DNA from: Nocardiopsis alborubida
GTDB taxonomy: Bacteria > Actinomycetota > Actinomycetes > Streptosporangiales > Streptosporangiaceae
Assembly: GCF_012396365.1 (NCBI RefSeq)
Contig: NZ_JAAXPG010000006.1
Span: forward strand, 1-64,000
Direction of reading: 5' to 3'
Length of the DNA stretch: 64,000 bases
The notes under the pieces are model-generated. The model made no database searches. It saw only the letters and a list, made by a program, of their open reading frames with translations, and had not been told where the DNA came from. The first letter of the stretch is position 1. Each line of letters begins with the position of its first letter. The translations under genes were made by a program, and so were the position numbers. Shown piece after piece: positions 45,457-54,216 of the stretch.

Positions 45457-45471
45457 CACAATGGGACCGTG
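45457..45471 (+). promoter_or_regulatory. -10 element of a second leaderless gene
   Basis: CACAAT (45457-45462), six bases (GGGACC), then GTG (45469-45471). The layout is the same as at recO and znuC. No clear -35. Confidence 0.45.
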
Positions 45472-45765
45472 ATCGTCATCACCCGATACTCCGTGCCCGA
45501 GGCCGACACCGCGGCCTTCCAGACCGACGCCGCCGCCGCGATCGAGGTGCTCTCCCGCCGCCCCGGCTTCCGCTGCCACCGGGTGGGCCGCGCCGCGGAC
45601 GACCCCTGCCTGTGGACCGTGGTCACCGAGTGGGACGGCGCCGGTTTCTACCGCAGGGCCCTGTCCGACTTCGACGTCAAGGTCAACGCCGTGCCGCTGC
45701 TCTCGCGTGCCATCGACGAGCCCACCGCGTTCGAACTCGTGACCGGGGGTGGGGCCCCGCTCTGA
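45469..45765 (+). CDS. antibiotic biosynthesis monooxygenase (ABM) fold protein
   Basis: 98 residues from GTG 45469. A ferredoxin-like dimeric alpha-beta barrel: VIVITRYSVPEADTAAFQTDA, LSRRPGFRCHRVGRAADDPCLWTVVTEW (split match) and ALSDFDVKVNAVPLLSRA. Many such proteins are quinol monooxygenases or heme-degrading enzymes, but the domain alone does not show activity. It stands alone between the TagF-like gene and glyS. The longer frame from 45382 is rejected because a -10 element sits immediately before GTG 45469. Confidence 0.78.
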   Translation: MIVITRYSVPEADTAAFQTDAAAAIEVLSRRPGFRCHRVGRAADDPCLWTVVTEWDGAGFYRRALSDFDVKVNAVPLLSRAIDEPTAFELVTGGGAPL

Positions 45766-45772
45766 GGTCCCC

Positions 45773-45835
45773 GGGACGGTTTCCGCACCTCCAGGGATGG
45801 TTCCCGCACCCCTGAAGAGGGTTGCCGCACCCTCG
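45773..45835 (+). repeat. three 21-bp tandem repeats upstream of glyS
   Basis: Units at 45773, 45794 and 45815, about GGGATGGTTCCCGCACCCCTG, each with the CCGCACC core exactly 21 bases apart. They lie between the ABM stop and glyS. A CTAGCCT -10-like element follows at 45865-45871. Confidence 0.8.
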
Positions 45836-45987
45836 AAACGTGCGTGCGTGCACCCCTGGTTGCTCTAGCCTGGGTGGACGCGGTCGCCGTCGTTGCCCCT
45901 CCCCGGTTCCGGCAGCGCCGCGTTTCCACACCAACCGATGTATCGCGCACGCGATCCACCGACACCCAGCCGGATGGAGAGTTCCTC

Positions 45988-47376
45988 ATGGCCGCCAAGT
46001 CAGAGGCAATGGACGCACTGGTCAACCTCGCCAAGCGCCGAGGTCTGGTCTACCCCTCCAGCGAGATCTACGGGGGTCTGCGAGCCGCCTGGGACTACGG
46101 CCCCCTCGGCGTCGAGCTCAAGAACAACGTCAAGCGCCAGTGGTGGCGCTCCATGGTGCAGGAGCGCGACGACATCGTCGGCCTGGACTCCAGCGTCATC
46201 CTGGCCCGCGAGGTCTGGGAGGCCTCCGGCCACGTGACGGCCTTCGTCGACCCGCTCACCGAGTGCCAGTCCTGCCACAAGCGCTTCCGGGCGGACCACC
46301 TCGTCGAGGCCTATGAGGAGAAGCACGGCCACGAGCCCGCCGAGGGCCTGGCCGCCATCGCCTGCCCCAACTGCGGCGCCAAGGACTCCTTCACCGAGCC
46401 GCGCATGTTCAACGGCCTGCTGCGCACCTACCTGGGCCCGGTCCAGGACGAGAAGGGCCTGGCCTACCTGCGCCCGGAGACCGCCCAGGGCATCTTCATC
46501 AACTACAAGAACGTCGAGCAGAGCGCCCGCCGCAAGGTGCCCTTCGGCATCGGCCAGATCGGCAAGTCGTTCCGCAACGAGATCACCCCGGGCAACTTCA
46601 TCTTCCGGACCCGCGAGTTCGAGCAGATGGAGATGGAGTTCTTCGTCAAGCCCGGCAGCGACGAGGAGTGGCACCAGCACTGGATCGACATCCGCCACCA
46701 GTGGTACGTCGACCTGGGCATCGCCAAGGACAACCTGCGCCTGTACGAGCACCCGCAGGAGAAGCTGTCCCACTACTCCAAGCGCACCGTCGACATCGAG
46801 TACCGCTTCAACTTCCAGGGCGGTGAGTGGGGCGAGCTGGAGGGCATCGCCAACCGCACCGACTACGACCTCAGGACGCACTCCGAGGCCTCGGGCGTCG
46901 ACCTGTCCTACTTCGACCAGGAGAGCAACGAGCGCTACATCCCCTACGTCATCGAGCCCGCGGCCGGTGTCGACCGGGCGGTGCTCACGTTCATGCTGGA
47001 CGCCTACAACGTGGACGAGGCGCCCAACGCCAAGGGCAAGCTGGAGAAGCGCGCCGTCATGCGCCTCGACCCGCGCCTGTCGCCGATCAAGGCCGCGGTG
47101 CTGCCGCTGTCGCGCAACGCCGATCTCTCGCCCAAGGCCCGCGACCTGGCCGCCAGGCTGCGCAAGCGCTGGAACGTGGAGTTCGACGACGCCGGAGCGA
47201 TCGGCCGCCGCTACCGCCGCCAGGACGAGATCGGCACCCCGTTCTGCGTGACGGTGGACTTCGACACCCTTGAGGACGACGCGGTGACCGTGCGCGAGCG
47301 CGACACCATGTCCCAGGAGCGCGTGTCCCTGGACCGGGTGGAGACCTACCTGTTCGAGCGCCTGCCCGGCTGCTGA
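45988..47376 (+). CDS. glyS: glycyl-tRNA synthetase (dimeric type)
   Basis: 462 residues; charges tRNA-Gly. Class II motifs: [23 protein letters not shown] near the N-terminus (split match), motif 2 [28 protein letters not shown] (split match), and motif 3 [18 protein letters not shown] zinc site is formed by CQSCHKRF and CPNCGAKD (about residues 93-140). The C-terminal anticodon-binding domain begins near 355. ATG 45988 has GGAGAG eight bases upstream. This is the alpha2 form usual in actinobacteria. Confidence 0.97.
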   Translation: MAAKSEAMDALVNLAKRRGLVYPSSEIYGGLRAAWDYGPLGVELKNNVKRQWWRSMVQERDDIVGLDSSVILAREVWEASGHVTAFVDPLTECQSCHKRFRADHLVEAYEEKHGHEPAEGLAAIACPNCGAKDSFTEPRMFNGLLRTYLGPVQDEKGLAYLRPETAQGIFINYKNVEQSARRKVPFGIGQIGKSFRNEITPGNFIFRTREFEQMEMEFFVKPGSDEEWHQHWIDIRHQWYVDLGIAKDNLRLYEHPQEKLSHYSKRTVDIEYRFNFQGGEWGELEGIANRTDYDLRTHSEASGVDLSYFDQESNERYIPYVIEPAAGVDRAVLTFMLDAYNVDEAPNAKGKLEKRAVMRLDPRLSPIKAAVLPLSRNADLSPKARDLAARLRKRWNVEFDDAGAIGRRYRRQDEIGTPFCVTVDFDTLEDDAVTVRERDTMSQERVSLDRVETYLFERLPGC

Positions 47377-47392
47377 GCACCGGACCGATGAG

Positions 47393-47421
47393 GGCCGCCG
47401 TCCCCGGGTGGGGCGGCGGCC
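47393..47421 (+). terminator. terminator after glyS
   Basis: GGCCGCCG (47393-47400) plus CCCC (47402-47405) pair with GGGG and CGGCGGCC (47410-47421), one bulged T, loop GGGT. Confidence 0.8.
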
Positions 47422-47500
47422 GTCGTGCTCTCCGGAGTGCGGACCGGTCGGCGGGGGGTGAGCCGGGGCGCGGAACCGGCGGGGTGGGAGGCTCGGCGCC

Positions 47501-48061
47501 ATGGGAAAAATCCATGACGCCATCAATGACCGGCTCGCGCGCTTCCTCCTCGCCCAACCGGTCTTCTTCGTCGGCACCGCACCGCTCGCCGGAGACGGCC
47601 ACGTCAACGTCTCACCAAAGGGGATGAGCGGGACGTTCGCCGTGCTCGACGACCACCGGGTGGCCTACCTCGACTACACCGGTTCCGGCGTCGAGACCAT
47701 CGCCCACCTTCGGGAGAACGGTCGGATCGTGCTGATGTTCTGCGCCTTCGACGGGCCGCCGAACATCGTCCGCCTCCACGGCACCGGCCGGGCCGTGCTC
47801 CCCGAGGAGCCGGGGTTCGACGGGCTGCGCGCACACTTCCCCAAGGAGCGCACCCTCGGCCAGCGCGCGGTCGTCGTGGTGGACGTCCGGCGTATCTCCG
47901 ACTCCTGCGGGTTCTCCGTGCCGCTGATGGACCTGCGCGGTGACCGGGACCTGCTGGACCGCTACCACGAGCGCCGCGACCCCGCCTACTTCGACGACCA
48001 CCGGCTCACCCGCAACTCCGCCAGCGTGGACGGCCTGCCGGGCCTCCCGCCGACCTCCTGA
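47501..48061 (+). CDS. pyridoxamine 5'-phosphate oxidase-like (PPOX) protein
   Basis: 186 residues, a flavin-type split-barrel fold: FFVGTAPLAGDGHVNVSPKGMSGTFAVLDDHRVAYLDYTGSG (split match, about 23-64) and MFCAFDGPPNIVRLHGTGRAV. The VNVSPKG and DGPPNIVRLHG patterns are typical of the general-stress or F420/FMN-dependent group. ATG 47501 has no strong ribosome site. Cofactor and substrate are not known. It stands alone. Confidence 0.85.
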   Translation: MGKIHDAINDRLARFLLAQPVFFVGTAPLAGDGHVNVSPKGMSGTFAVLDDHRVAYLDYTGSGVETIAHLRENGRIVLMFCAFDGPPNIVRLHGTGRAVLPEEPGFDGLRAHFPKERTLGQRAVVVVDVRRISDSCGFSVPLMDLRGDRDLLDRYHERRDPAYFDDHRLTRNSASVDGLPGLPPTS

Positions 48062-48290
48062 GGGGAGAGGGCGGAGCCGACGGCACGGCGAGACGGCCGG
48101 ACCCGGGGGGATTGGTCTCCGACCGCCTCTTGGACTCCCCGGCCGCACACGACCGCGGAATCCGGTTCCCAACCTAGCGGTAGGGGGTGCGCGGTACGCG
48201 GTCGTTTGGTGTGCCTTGTCCTACCGTGTGAGCGAATCGTGACACCGGCGGAGGCCTGTTGGGATACCTCGCTCTTCTATGCCTAGGTCT

Positions 48291-48311
48291 GCTAGGGTAA
48301 ATAACCCTAGC
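48291..48311 (+). promoter_or_regulatory. PadR operator palindrome
   Basis: GCTAGGGT-AAATA-ACCCTAGC, perfect 8-base arms, 18 bases before the padR GTG. Further CTAGG half sites occur at 48283 and 48316. The site includes a TAGGGT -10-like hexamer, so binding would silence the operon. Confidence 0.7.
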
Positions 48312-48328
48312 GGAACTAGGTATGGGAA

Positions 48329-48709
48329 GTGCGCGTGCACATCGACAAGGACCTGGTCGCGGCTTCGGCCACACCGCTCGTCCTGGGCATCCTGGCCGAG
48401 GGCGAGTCCTACGGATACGCCATCGTCAAACGCGTCAAGGAGCTCTCCGACGGGCGGATGCAGTGGACGGACGGGATGCTCTACCCCCTGCTGCACCGTC
48501 TGGAGCGCAACGGCTACGTCCGGGCGTCCTGGGGCGCGTCCGAGACGGGCCGGCGCCGCAAGCACTACGCGATCACGGAGGCCGGGCTGGAGACGCTGGC
48601 CGAACGGCGGAAGCAGTGGGGCGTCGTCGCCGACGCCCTCCAGCAGGTGTGGCAGGCCGCGTCGCGGCCCCCGGTCCTCGGGGACGCCGCGGCAGGGGGG
48701 ATCGCCTGA
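48329..48709 (+). CDS. PadR family transcriptional regulator
   Basis: 126 residues from GTG 48329 (GTG 48335 is also possible). Winged helix of the PadR type: TPLVLGILAEGESYGYAIVKRV, DGMLYPLLHRLERNGYVRASW and RRRKHYAITEAGLETLAERR (split matches). It should repress its own operon through the palindrome upstream and release on a signal sensed by, or acting on, the membrane protein encoded next. Its stop overlaps that start (TGATG). Confidence 0.92.
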   Translation: MRVHIDKDLVAASATPLVLGILAEGESYGYAIVKRVKELSDGRMQWTDGMLYPLLHRLERNGYVRASWGASETGRRRKHYAITEAGLETLAERRKQWGVVADALQQVWQAASRPPVLGDAAAGGIA

Positions 48710-50091
48710 TGAGCGAGCCCACACGCGGTGACGTCCTGGAGGAGCAGATCGACCAGTGGCGCGGCTTCGTGCGCCGCCGCAGGGTCATCTCGCCGTCCGA
48801 CATCGAGGAGATGGAGGACCACCTGCGCGAACAGATCGCCGACCTGGGGGCGAACGGCCTCGACGACGAGGAGGCCTTCCTCGTCGCGGTCAGGCGCATG
48901 GGCAGTCTGGACGAGGTGTCGCGGGAGTTCGCGCGCGAGCACTCACACCGGCTCTGGAAGCAGCTGGTCCTCGTCCCCGAGGCCGACGACGGGGCGGGCG
49001 GCCTCGCGCGCTGGCGCGAGCTCGGCGTGGTGCTCGCGTTCGCGGTCGGCGCGGGGCTGGCGGTCAAGCTCCTGTTCACGGCGGTCGACGACGAGTTCGC
49101 GCAGATCCGCAACGCCGCCTTCGTGGTGCTCCCGTTCCTGGCGGGATGGTTTGCCTGGAAGCGGCGGGTCGCGTGGCGTGTGTGCGCGGCGCTGGCCGCC
49201 GTCGCGGCGGTACCGGCCCTGGCCGTGAACCTCTACCCGTTCGAGACGGCCTCCGGGCCGTTCCCGGGCCCCGGCATGACCGCCGTGCTCGCGTTCACGC
49301 ACGCTCCGGTCCTCCTGTGGCTGCTCGTGGGCGTCCTGCACACGGGCGGGCAGTGGCGGTCCCACGACCGGCGTATGGACTTCGTGCGGTTCATGGGCGA
49401 GCTGGTGATGTACCTGGCGCTGATCATGCTGGGGTCCGTGGTCCTCGTCGGCCTCACCTTCGGGGTGCTCGCCCTGGTCGACGTCGACCTGGAGCCGTTC
49501 ATGGAGGACTGGCTGCTGCCGTTCGGCGTGCCCGGCGCGCTCCTGGTGGCCGCGTGGCTGGTGGAGGCCAAGAAGAGCGTGGTGGAGAACATCGCGCCCG
49601 TCCTGACCAGGGTCTTCACCCCGCTGGCGGTCCTGATGCTGCTCGCGGACCTGGTGGCGCTCCTGGTGAACGGTCCGCTGACCACGGTGGACCGCGAACT
49701 GCTCATCATCATGGACGCCGTCCTGGTGCTCGTCCTGTTCCTGCTGCTGTACTCGGTCTCCGCCCGTGCCCCGCTGTCCCCGCCGGGCGTGTTCGACTGG
49801 CTCCAGCTCGCGCTGGTCGGGGCGGCGCTCGCGGTGGACGCCGTCGCGCTGACGGCGATGCTGACCCGTATCGCCGAGTTCGGGTTCACCGCCAACAAGA
49901 CCGCCGCGCTCGGTCTCAACCTCGTGCTGCTGGTGCACCTGGCGTGGTCGGCGCGGCTGATGGCGGGTTTCGTGCGGGGTACCCGCCCGTTCGCCGCGCT
50001 CGAACGGTGGCAGACGGCCTACCTGCCGGTCTACGCGGCCTGGGCGGCGCTGGTCGTGGTGGTGTTCCCGCCGGTGTTCGGCTTCGCCTGA
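48709..50091 (+). CDS. membrane protein with permease-prefix domain, PadR partner
   Basis: 460 residues. The N-terminal 75 residues (QIDQWRGFVRRRRVISPSDIEEMEDHLREQIADLGANGLDDEEAFLVAVRRMG, read in parts) form the cytoplasmic prefix domain found on many PadR-linked membrane proteins. About ten hydrophobic segments follow (from about 100), for example LGVVLAFAVGAGLAVKLLF and LVMYLALIMLGSVVLVG. No transporter signature was recognised. The start is coupled to padR. Probable membrane-stress or drug-response module; that is inference. Confidence 0.78.
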   Translation: MSEPTRGDVLEEQIDQWRGFVRRRRVISPSDIEEMEDHLREQIADLGANGLDDEEAFLVAVRRMGSLDEVSREFAREHSHRLWKQLVLVPEADDGAGGLARWRELGVVLAFAVGAGLAVKLLFTAVDDEFAQIRNAAFVVLPFLAGWFAWKRRVAWRVCAALAAVAAVPALAVNLYPFETASGPFPGPGMTAVLAFTHAPVLLWLLVGVLHTGGQWRSHDRRMDFVRFMGELVMYLALIMLGSVVLVGLTFGVLALVDVDLEPFMEDWLLPFGVPGALLVAAWLVEAKKSVVENIAPVLTRVFTPLAVLMLLADLVALLVNGPLTTVDRELLIIMDAVLVLVLFLLLYSVSARAPLSPPGVFDWLQLALVGAALAVDAVALTAMLTRIAEFGFTANKTAALGLNLVLLVHLAWSARLMAGFVRGTRPFAALERWQTAYLPVYAAWAALVVVVFPPVFGFA

Positions 50092-50120
50092 CCCGGGTGG
50101 GGGCCGCGTCCTCGCGTTGG

Positions 50121-50154
50121 CCCGGGTTCCTCCCCGAGCCGGGAGGGACCCGGG
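50121..50154 (+). terminator. terminator after the PadR-linked membrane gene
   Basis: CCCGGGTTCCTCCC (50121-50134) pairs with GGGAGGGACCCGGG (50141-50154) with one G-U, loop CGAGCC. Confidence 0.85.
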
Positions 50155-50196
50155 GCGGGGCGGGCGCCCCGTGGCTCAGTGGACCGCGGGGCGCAC

Positions 50197-50292
50197 CCCC
50201 GGTCGCGGTGCCCCGTCCTTCAGCCCGTGGTGTGGACCGCGGACGGCACACCCCGGTCGCGGTGCCCCGTCCTTCAGCCCGTGGTGTAGACC
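50197..50292. repeat. 54-bp tandem duplication at the end of the hemolysin III gene
   Basis: The 42 bases at 50251-50292, which include the last codons and stop of the minus-strand gene, recur at 50197-50238 with one mismatch (both begin CCCCGGTCGCGGTGCC). The offset of 54 keeps frame. The outer copy is downstream of the stop and appears untranslated. Confidence 0.85.
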
Positions 50293-51071
50293 ACGAACGA
50301 CACCGCGACATAGTGGCAGGCGAACGCCGCGATGGTCAGCGAGTGGAAGATCTCGTGGAAACCGAACCAGCGCGGCGCCGGGTCGGGCCACCTGAGCCCG
50401 TAGACCACCGCTCCGACGCTGTAGAGCACCCCGCCCACCAGGATGAGGATCCACGTCGCCGGATGGGTGCCGCCGATCAGCTGGGGGATGAACAGCACCG
50501 CCACCCAGCCGATGGCCAGGTACAGCGCGGTGGACAGCCAGCGCGGCGCGTTGAGCCACAGCATCTTGAAGCCGACCCCGGCGATCGCCCCGCCCCAGAT
50601 CAGCACCAGCATGGCGGTGCGCAGCGTGCCGTCGAGCACCAGCAGCACGAACGGCGTGTAGGTGCCCGCGATGATGAGGTAGATGTTGGAGTGGTCCATG
50701 CGGCGCAGCACCTTCTGCGCGCGCGGCGACCAGCGCCCCACGTGGTAGACCGCCGAGGTGCCGAAGAGCATCACCGCGCTGAGCGCGTACACGGCGCTGG
50801 CGATCATGGCGGGCACGGTGGGGGACAGGGACACCAGAACGATGCCCGCGGCCAGGGCGAGCGGCGCCGTCCCCAGGTGCAGCCAGCCGCGCAGCCGCGG
50901 TTTGACCGCCTCCAGCAGGTCCTCGGCCGCCGCCGCGGCCCTCTCGGACACGGACGCGCCCGCGGGGACGCCGGGACCCGGGTCCCGGTCGGTCCCGTCG
51001 TCGCCTGGGTGTCCGCGGTCGTCCCGGTCGGCCTCCGTGCGTCCGGTACCCCGCGCCTGTTCCTCCGACAC
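50274..51071 (-). CDS. hemolysin III / PAQR family membrane protein
   Basis: 265 residues from GTG 51071, six bases after GGAGGAG. Seven membrane segments follow a charged N-terminal 50 residues. PAQR-type metal histidines: SAVYHVGRW, MDHSNIYLIIAGTYTPF and the C-terminal FHEIFHSLTIAAFACHYVAV. Family members are implicated in membrane-lipid homeostasis; the haemolytic name is historical. A 22-base palindrome lies 52 bases upstream. Divergent from ppdK. Confidence 0.92.
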   Translation of the reverse strand: MSEEQARGTGRTEADRDDRGHPGDDGTDRDPGPGVPAGASVSERAAAAAEDLLEAVKPRLRGWLHLGTAPLALAAGIVLVSLSPTVPAMIASAVYALSAVMLFGTSAVYHVGRWSPRAQKVLRRMDHSNIYLIIAGTYTPFVLLVLDGTLRTAMLVLIWGGAIAGVGFKMLWLNAPRWLSTALYLAIGWVAVLFIPQLIGGTHPATWILILVGGVLYSVGAVVYGLRWPDPAPRWFGFHEIFHSLTIAAFACHYVAVSFVVYTTG

Positions 51072-51122
51072 GCTGCACTCCTCCATCCCGCGGTCCGCGT
51101 CGCTGCGGGCCCATCCGAAGCC

Positions 51123-51144
51123 TAACCTACGGCTCCGTAGGTTA
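51123..51144 (-). promoter_or_regulatory. 22-base perfect palindrome upstream of the hemolysin III gene
   Basis: TAACCTACGG-CT-CCGTAGGTTA, ten-base arms with no mismatch. This is the style of TetR-family operators of lipid genes, but no TetR gene is in the window. It lies within the expected promoter; the TAGGTT portion could act as a -10. Confidence 0.75.
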
Positions 51145-51350
51145 CTCGTTGGTAGTCCTGTGTTTCGCGGCACAGGCATTCTCCCGTGGCTGGTGTGGCG
51201 TCGGATTGGTCGTGCGCGCTCCCGTGGCGGCGTTCGCCGGGGTCCGGTGGTCTCAGGGCGCATCTGCGCCTCCGTGACCAGCGGAGTCGTGCTCGCAGGT
51301 GCCTCCGTCCACCGGATCGGGGAGCCAGGTCGCTCTTCTTTTGCTGAACC

Positions 51351-51393
51351 ATTGGTATAGACCTTTTCAATGGCTGTGAACTGGGGGTATATC
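51351..51393 (+). promoter_or_regulatory. candidate ppdK promoter with a DasR-like site
   Basis: TTTCAA (51365-51370), 17 bases, TATATC (51388-51393). Directly upstream ATTGGTATAGACCTTT (51351-51366) matches 12 of 16 positions of the DasR consensus ACTGGTCTAGACCACT. The remaining gap between 51145 and 51506 shows no gene. Confidence 0.42.
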
Positions 51394-51506
51394 GAAAAAA
51401 GGGAGTTCATGGGCGAGCGATGATGCGGAGTGTGGATAGAGTCGCGCCCATCCGGGCACAGGCGCCGACCCAGCGCTGCGCCGTCGAGAAGCGAGGGAGC
51501 ACCCCC

Positions 51507-54203
51507 GTGGCCAAGTACGTCTACACGTTCACCGAGGGCAACAAGGACCTGAAGGATCTCCTCGGCGGTAAGGGGGCCAACCTCGCCGAGATGACCAACC
51601 TCGGCCTGCCCGTTCCCCCCGGGTTCACCATCACCACCGAGGCGTGCCGCCACTACCTCTCCCACGGCAGCACGCCCGCCGGACTCGACGCCGAGATCGA
51701 GGCCAACCTCCAGGAGCTGGAGAAGGCCATGGGGCGCCGCCTCGGCCAGGCCGACGACCCGCTCCTGGTGAGCGTGCGCTCGGGCGCCAGGTTCTCCATG
51801 CCCGGCATGATGGAGACCGTCCTCAACATCGGGCTCAACGACGAGTCCGTCGTGGGCCTCGCCGCCCGTGGCGGTGACGAACGCTTCGCCTGGGACTCCT
51901 ACCGGCGCCTGATCCAGATGTTCGGCAAGACCGTGCAGGGCATCGACGGCGAACTCTTCGAGAACGCCATCGAGGAGGTCAAGGCCGCCAAGGGCGTCAC
52001 CAGCGACCTGGACCTGGACGCCGCCGACCTGCGCCGACTCGTCGACCGCTTCAAGGAGGTCGTGCGCGAGCGGACCGGCGGCCCCTTCCCGAGCGACCCC
52101 CGCGAGCAGATGGTGCTCGCGGTCCGGGCGGTCTTCGACTCCTGGAACGCCCCCCGCGCCGTCCTCTACCGCCGCCAGGAGCGCATTCCCGCCGACCTCG
52201 GCACGGCCGTCAACATCTGCTCCATGGTCTTCGGCAACCTCGGCATGGACTCGGGCACCGGCGTCGCCTTCACCCGCGACCCCGCCACCGGCCAGCCCGG
52301 CGTCTACGGCGACTACCTCCAGAACGCCCAGGGGGAGGACGTGGTGGCCGGGATCCGCAACACCGTCCCCCTCGCCGACCTGGAACGGATCGACGCCCGC
52401 AGCCACGGCGAGCTGATGGCCGCCATGGACACCCTGGAGAACCACTACCGAGACCTGTGCGACATCGAGTTCACCATCGAGCGCGGCAGGCTGTGGATGC
52501 TCCAGACCCGGGTGGGCAAGCGCACGGCCGCCGCCGCGTTCCGCATCGCCGACCAGCTCGTCGACCAGGGCGTGATCACCCTGGACGAGGCGGTCCAGCG
52601 CGTCACCGGCGACCAGCTCGCCCAGCTGATGTTCCCCCGCTTCGACGAGGAGGCCCTCTCCGGGACGGACGCCCACCGCCTGGGCCGCGGCATGAACGCC
52701 TCTCCCGGCGCCGCCGTCGGCAAGGCCGTCTTCGACTCCTACACCGCCGTCAAGTGGTCGCGCAGCGGCGAGAGGGTCATCCTGTGCCGCCGCGAGACCA
52801 ACCCCGACGACCTGGAGGGCATGATCGCGGCCCAGGGCATCCTCACCAGCCGCGGCGGAAAGACCTCGCACGCCGCCGTGGTCGCCCGCGGCATGGGCAA
52901 GACCTGTGTGTGCGGCGCCGAGGAACTCGACATCGACACCAAGAACCGGCGCATGACCGCGCCCGGCGGCGAGGTGGTCGAGGAGGGCGACGTCATCTCC
53001 ATCGACGGCACCAGCGGCGAGGTCCTCCTCGGCGAGGTGCCCGTGGTGGACTCGCCCGTCGTGCGCTACTTCGAGGGGGAGATCGACCCCGCCTCCGACG
53101 AGGCCGACGACCTCGTGCGCTCCGTGGACCGCCTCATGCACTACGTCGACGCCGCCCGCCGCATGCGCGTGCGCGCCAACGCCGACACCGCCGAGGACGC
53201 AGCCCGGGCCCGCCGCATGGGCGCGCAGGGGATCGGCCTGTGCCGGACCGAGCACATGTTCCTGGGCGACCGCCGCCAGCTCGTGGAGCGGCTCATCCTC
53301 GCCGACACCGAGGAGGAGCAGACGCAGGCCCTCGACGCGCTGCTGCCGCTCCAGCGCGAGGACTTCGGCGGCATCCTGGCGGCCATGGACGGCCTGCCGG
53401 TGACCGTGCGCCTGCTGGACCCGCCGCTGCACGAGTTCCTGCCCGACATCACCGAGCTGTCGGTGCGCGTGGCCGTGGCCGAGGCGCGCGGGGAGAGCCA
53501 CGAGAACGACCTGCGGGTCCTCCAGGCGGTGCACAAGCTGCACGAGCAGAACCCGATGCTGGGCCTGCGCGGCGTACGCCTGGGCCTGGTCGTGCCGGGG
53601 CTGTTCACCATGCAGGTGCGCGCCATCGCCCAGGCCGCCGTCGACCGGATCGCCGCGGGCGGGCGCCCCCGCCCCGAGATCATGATCCCGCTGGTCGGCA
53701 CCGTGCAGGAGCTGGAGATCATCCGCGAGGACGCGCTGCGCGTGCTGCGCGAGGTGGGCGGGGAGAACGGCGTCGAACTCGACTTCCCCGTCGGCACGAT
53801 GATCGAGCTGCCCCGCGCCGCGCTGACCGCCGGGCAGATCGCCGAGAACGCCGAGTTCTTCTCCTTCGGCACCAACGACCTCACCCAGACGGTCTGGGGC
53901 TTCTCGCGCGACGACGTGGAGGCCTCCTTCTTCTCCGCCTACCTGGAGAAGGGCGTGTTCGGGGTCTCGCCGTTCGAGTCCCTGGACGTGGACGGCGTCG
54001 GCCGCCTGATCCGCATCGCGGTGGAGGAGGGGCGAGCCGCCCGCCCGGGCATCAAGCTCGGGGTGTGCGGCGAGCACGGCGGCGACCCCGCCTCCGTGCA
54101 CTTCTTCCACCGGGCGGGTCTGGACTACGTCTCCTGCTCCCCGTTCCGGGTACCCGTCGCCCGCCTGGAGGCGGGCCGGGCCGCCGGACACGCCGCGCCC
54201 TGA
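51507..54203 (+). CDS. ppdK: pyruvate, phosphate dikinase
   Basis: 898 residues from GTG 51507 (GAGGGAG upstream). Interconverts pyruvate, ATP and phosphate with PEP, AMP and PPi. ATP-grasp N-domain: LLGGKGANLAEMTNLGLPVPPGFTI (split match), SVRSGARFSMPGMMETVLN. Phosphohistidine domain: LTSRGGKTSHAAVVARGMGK (His about residue 457). PEP barrel: GIGLCRTEHMF, LDPPLHEFLP, FSFGTNDLTQTVWGFSRDD and CGEHGGDP. It controls carbon flow at the PEP-pyruvate node. It ends at a hairpin. Confidence 0.96.
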   Translation: MAKYVYTFTEGNKDLKDLLGGKGANLAEMTNLGLPVPPGFTITTEACRHYLSHGSTPAGLDAEIEANLQELEKAMGRRLGQADDPLLVSVRSGARFSMPGMMETVLNIGLNDESVVGLAARGGDERFAWDSYRRLIQMFGKTVQGIDGELFENAIEEVKAAKGVTSDLDLDAADLRRLVDRFKEVVRERTGGPFPSDPREQMVLAVRAVFDSWNAPRAVLYRRQERIPADLGTAVNICSMVFGNLGMDSGTGVAFTRDPATGQPGVYGDYLQNAQGEDVVAGIRNTVPLADLERIDARSHGELMAAMDTLENHYRDLCDIEFTIERGRLWMLQTRVGKRTAAAAFRIADQLVDQGVITLDEAVQRVTGDQLAQLMFPRFDEEALSGTDAHRLGRGMNASPGAAVGKAVFDSYTAVKWSRSGERVILCRRETNPDDLEGMIAAQGILTSRGGKTSHAAVVARGMGKTCVCGAEELDIDTKNRRMTAPGGEVVEEGDVISIDGTSGEVLLGEVPVVDSPVVRYFEGEIDPASDEADDLVRSVDRLMHYVDAARRMRVRANADTAEDAARARRMGAQGIGLCRTEHMFLGDRRQLVERLILADTEEEQTQALDALLPLQREDFGGILAAMDGLPVTVRLLDPPLHEFLPDITELSVRVAVAEARGESHENDLRVLQAVHKLHEQNPMLGLRGVRLGLVVPGLFTMQVRAIAQAAVDRIAAGGRPRPEIMIPLVGTVQELEIIREDALRVLREVGGENGVELDFPVGTMIELPRAALTAGQIAENAEFFSFGTNDLTQTVWGFSRDDVEASFFSAYLEKGVFGVSPFESLDVDGVGRLIRIAVEEGRAARPGIKLGVCGEHGGDPASVHFFHRAGLDYVSCSPFRVPVARLEAGRAAGHAAP

Positions 54204-54216
54204 CCGAAGGCGAAAC

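Noticed and set aside
41725-45579. A 1284-codon minus-strand frame opposite the TagF-like gene
   Set aside because: Shadow of a strongly supported plus-strand gene; composition is that of antisense GC-rich coding sequence.
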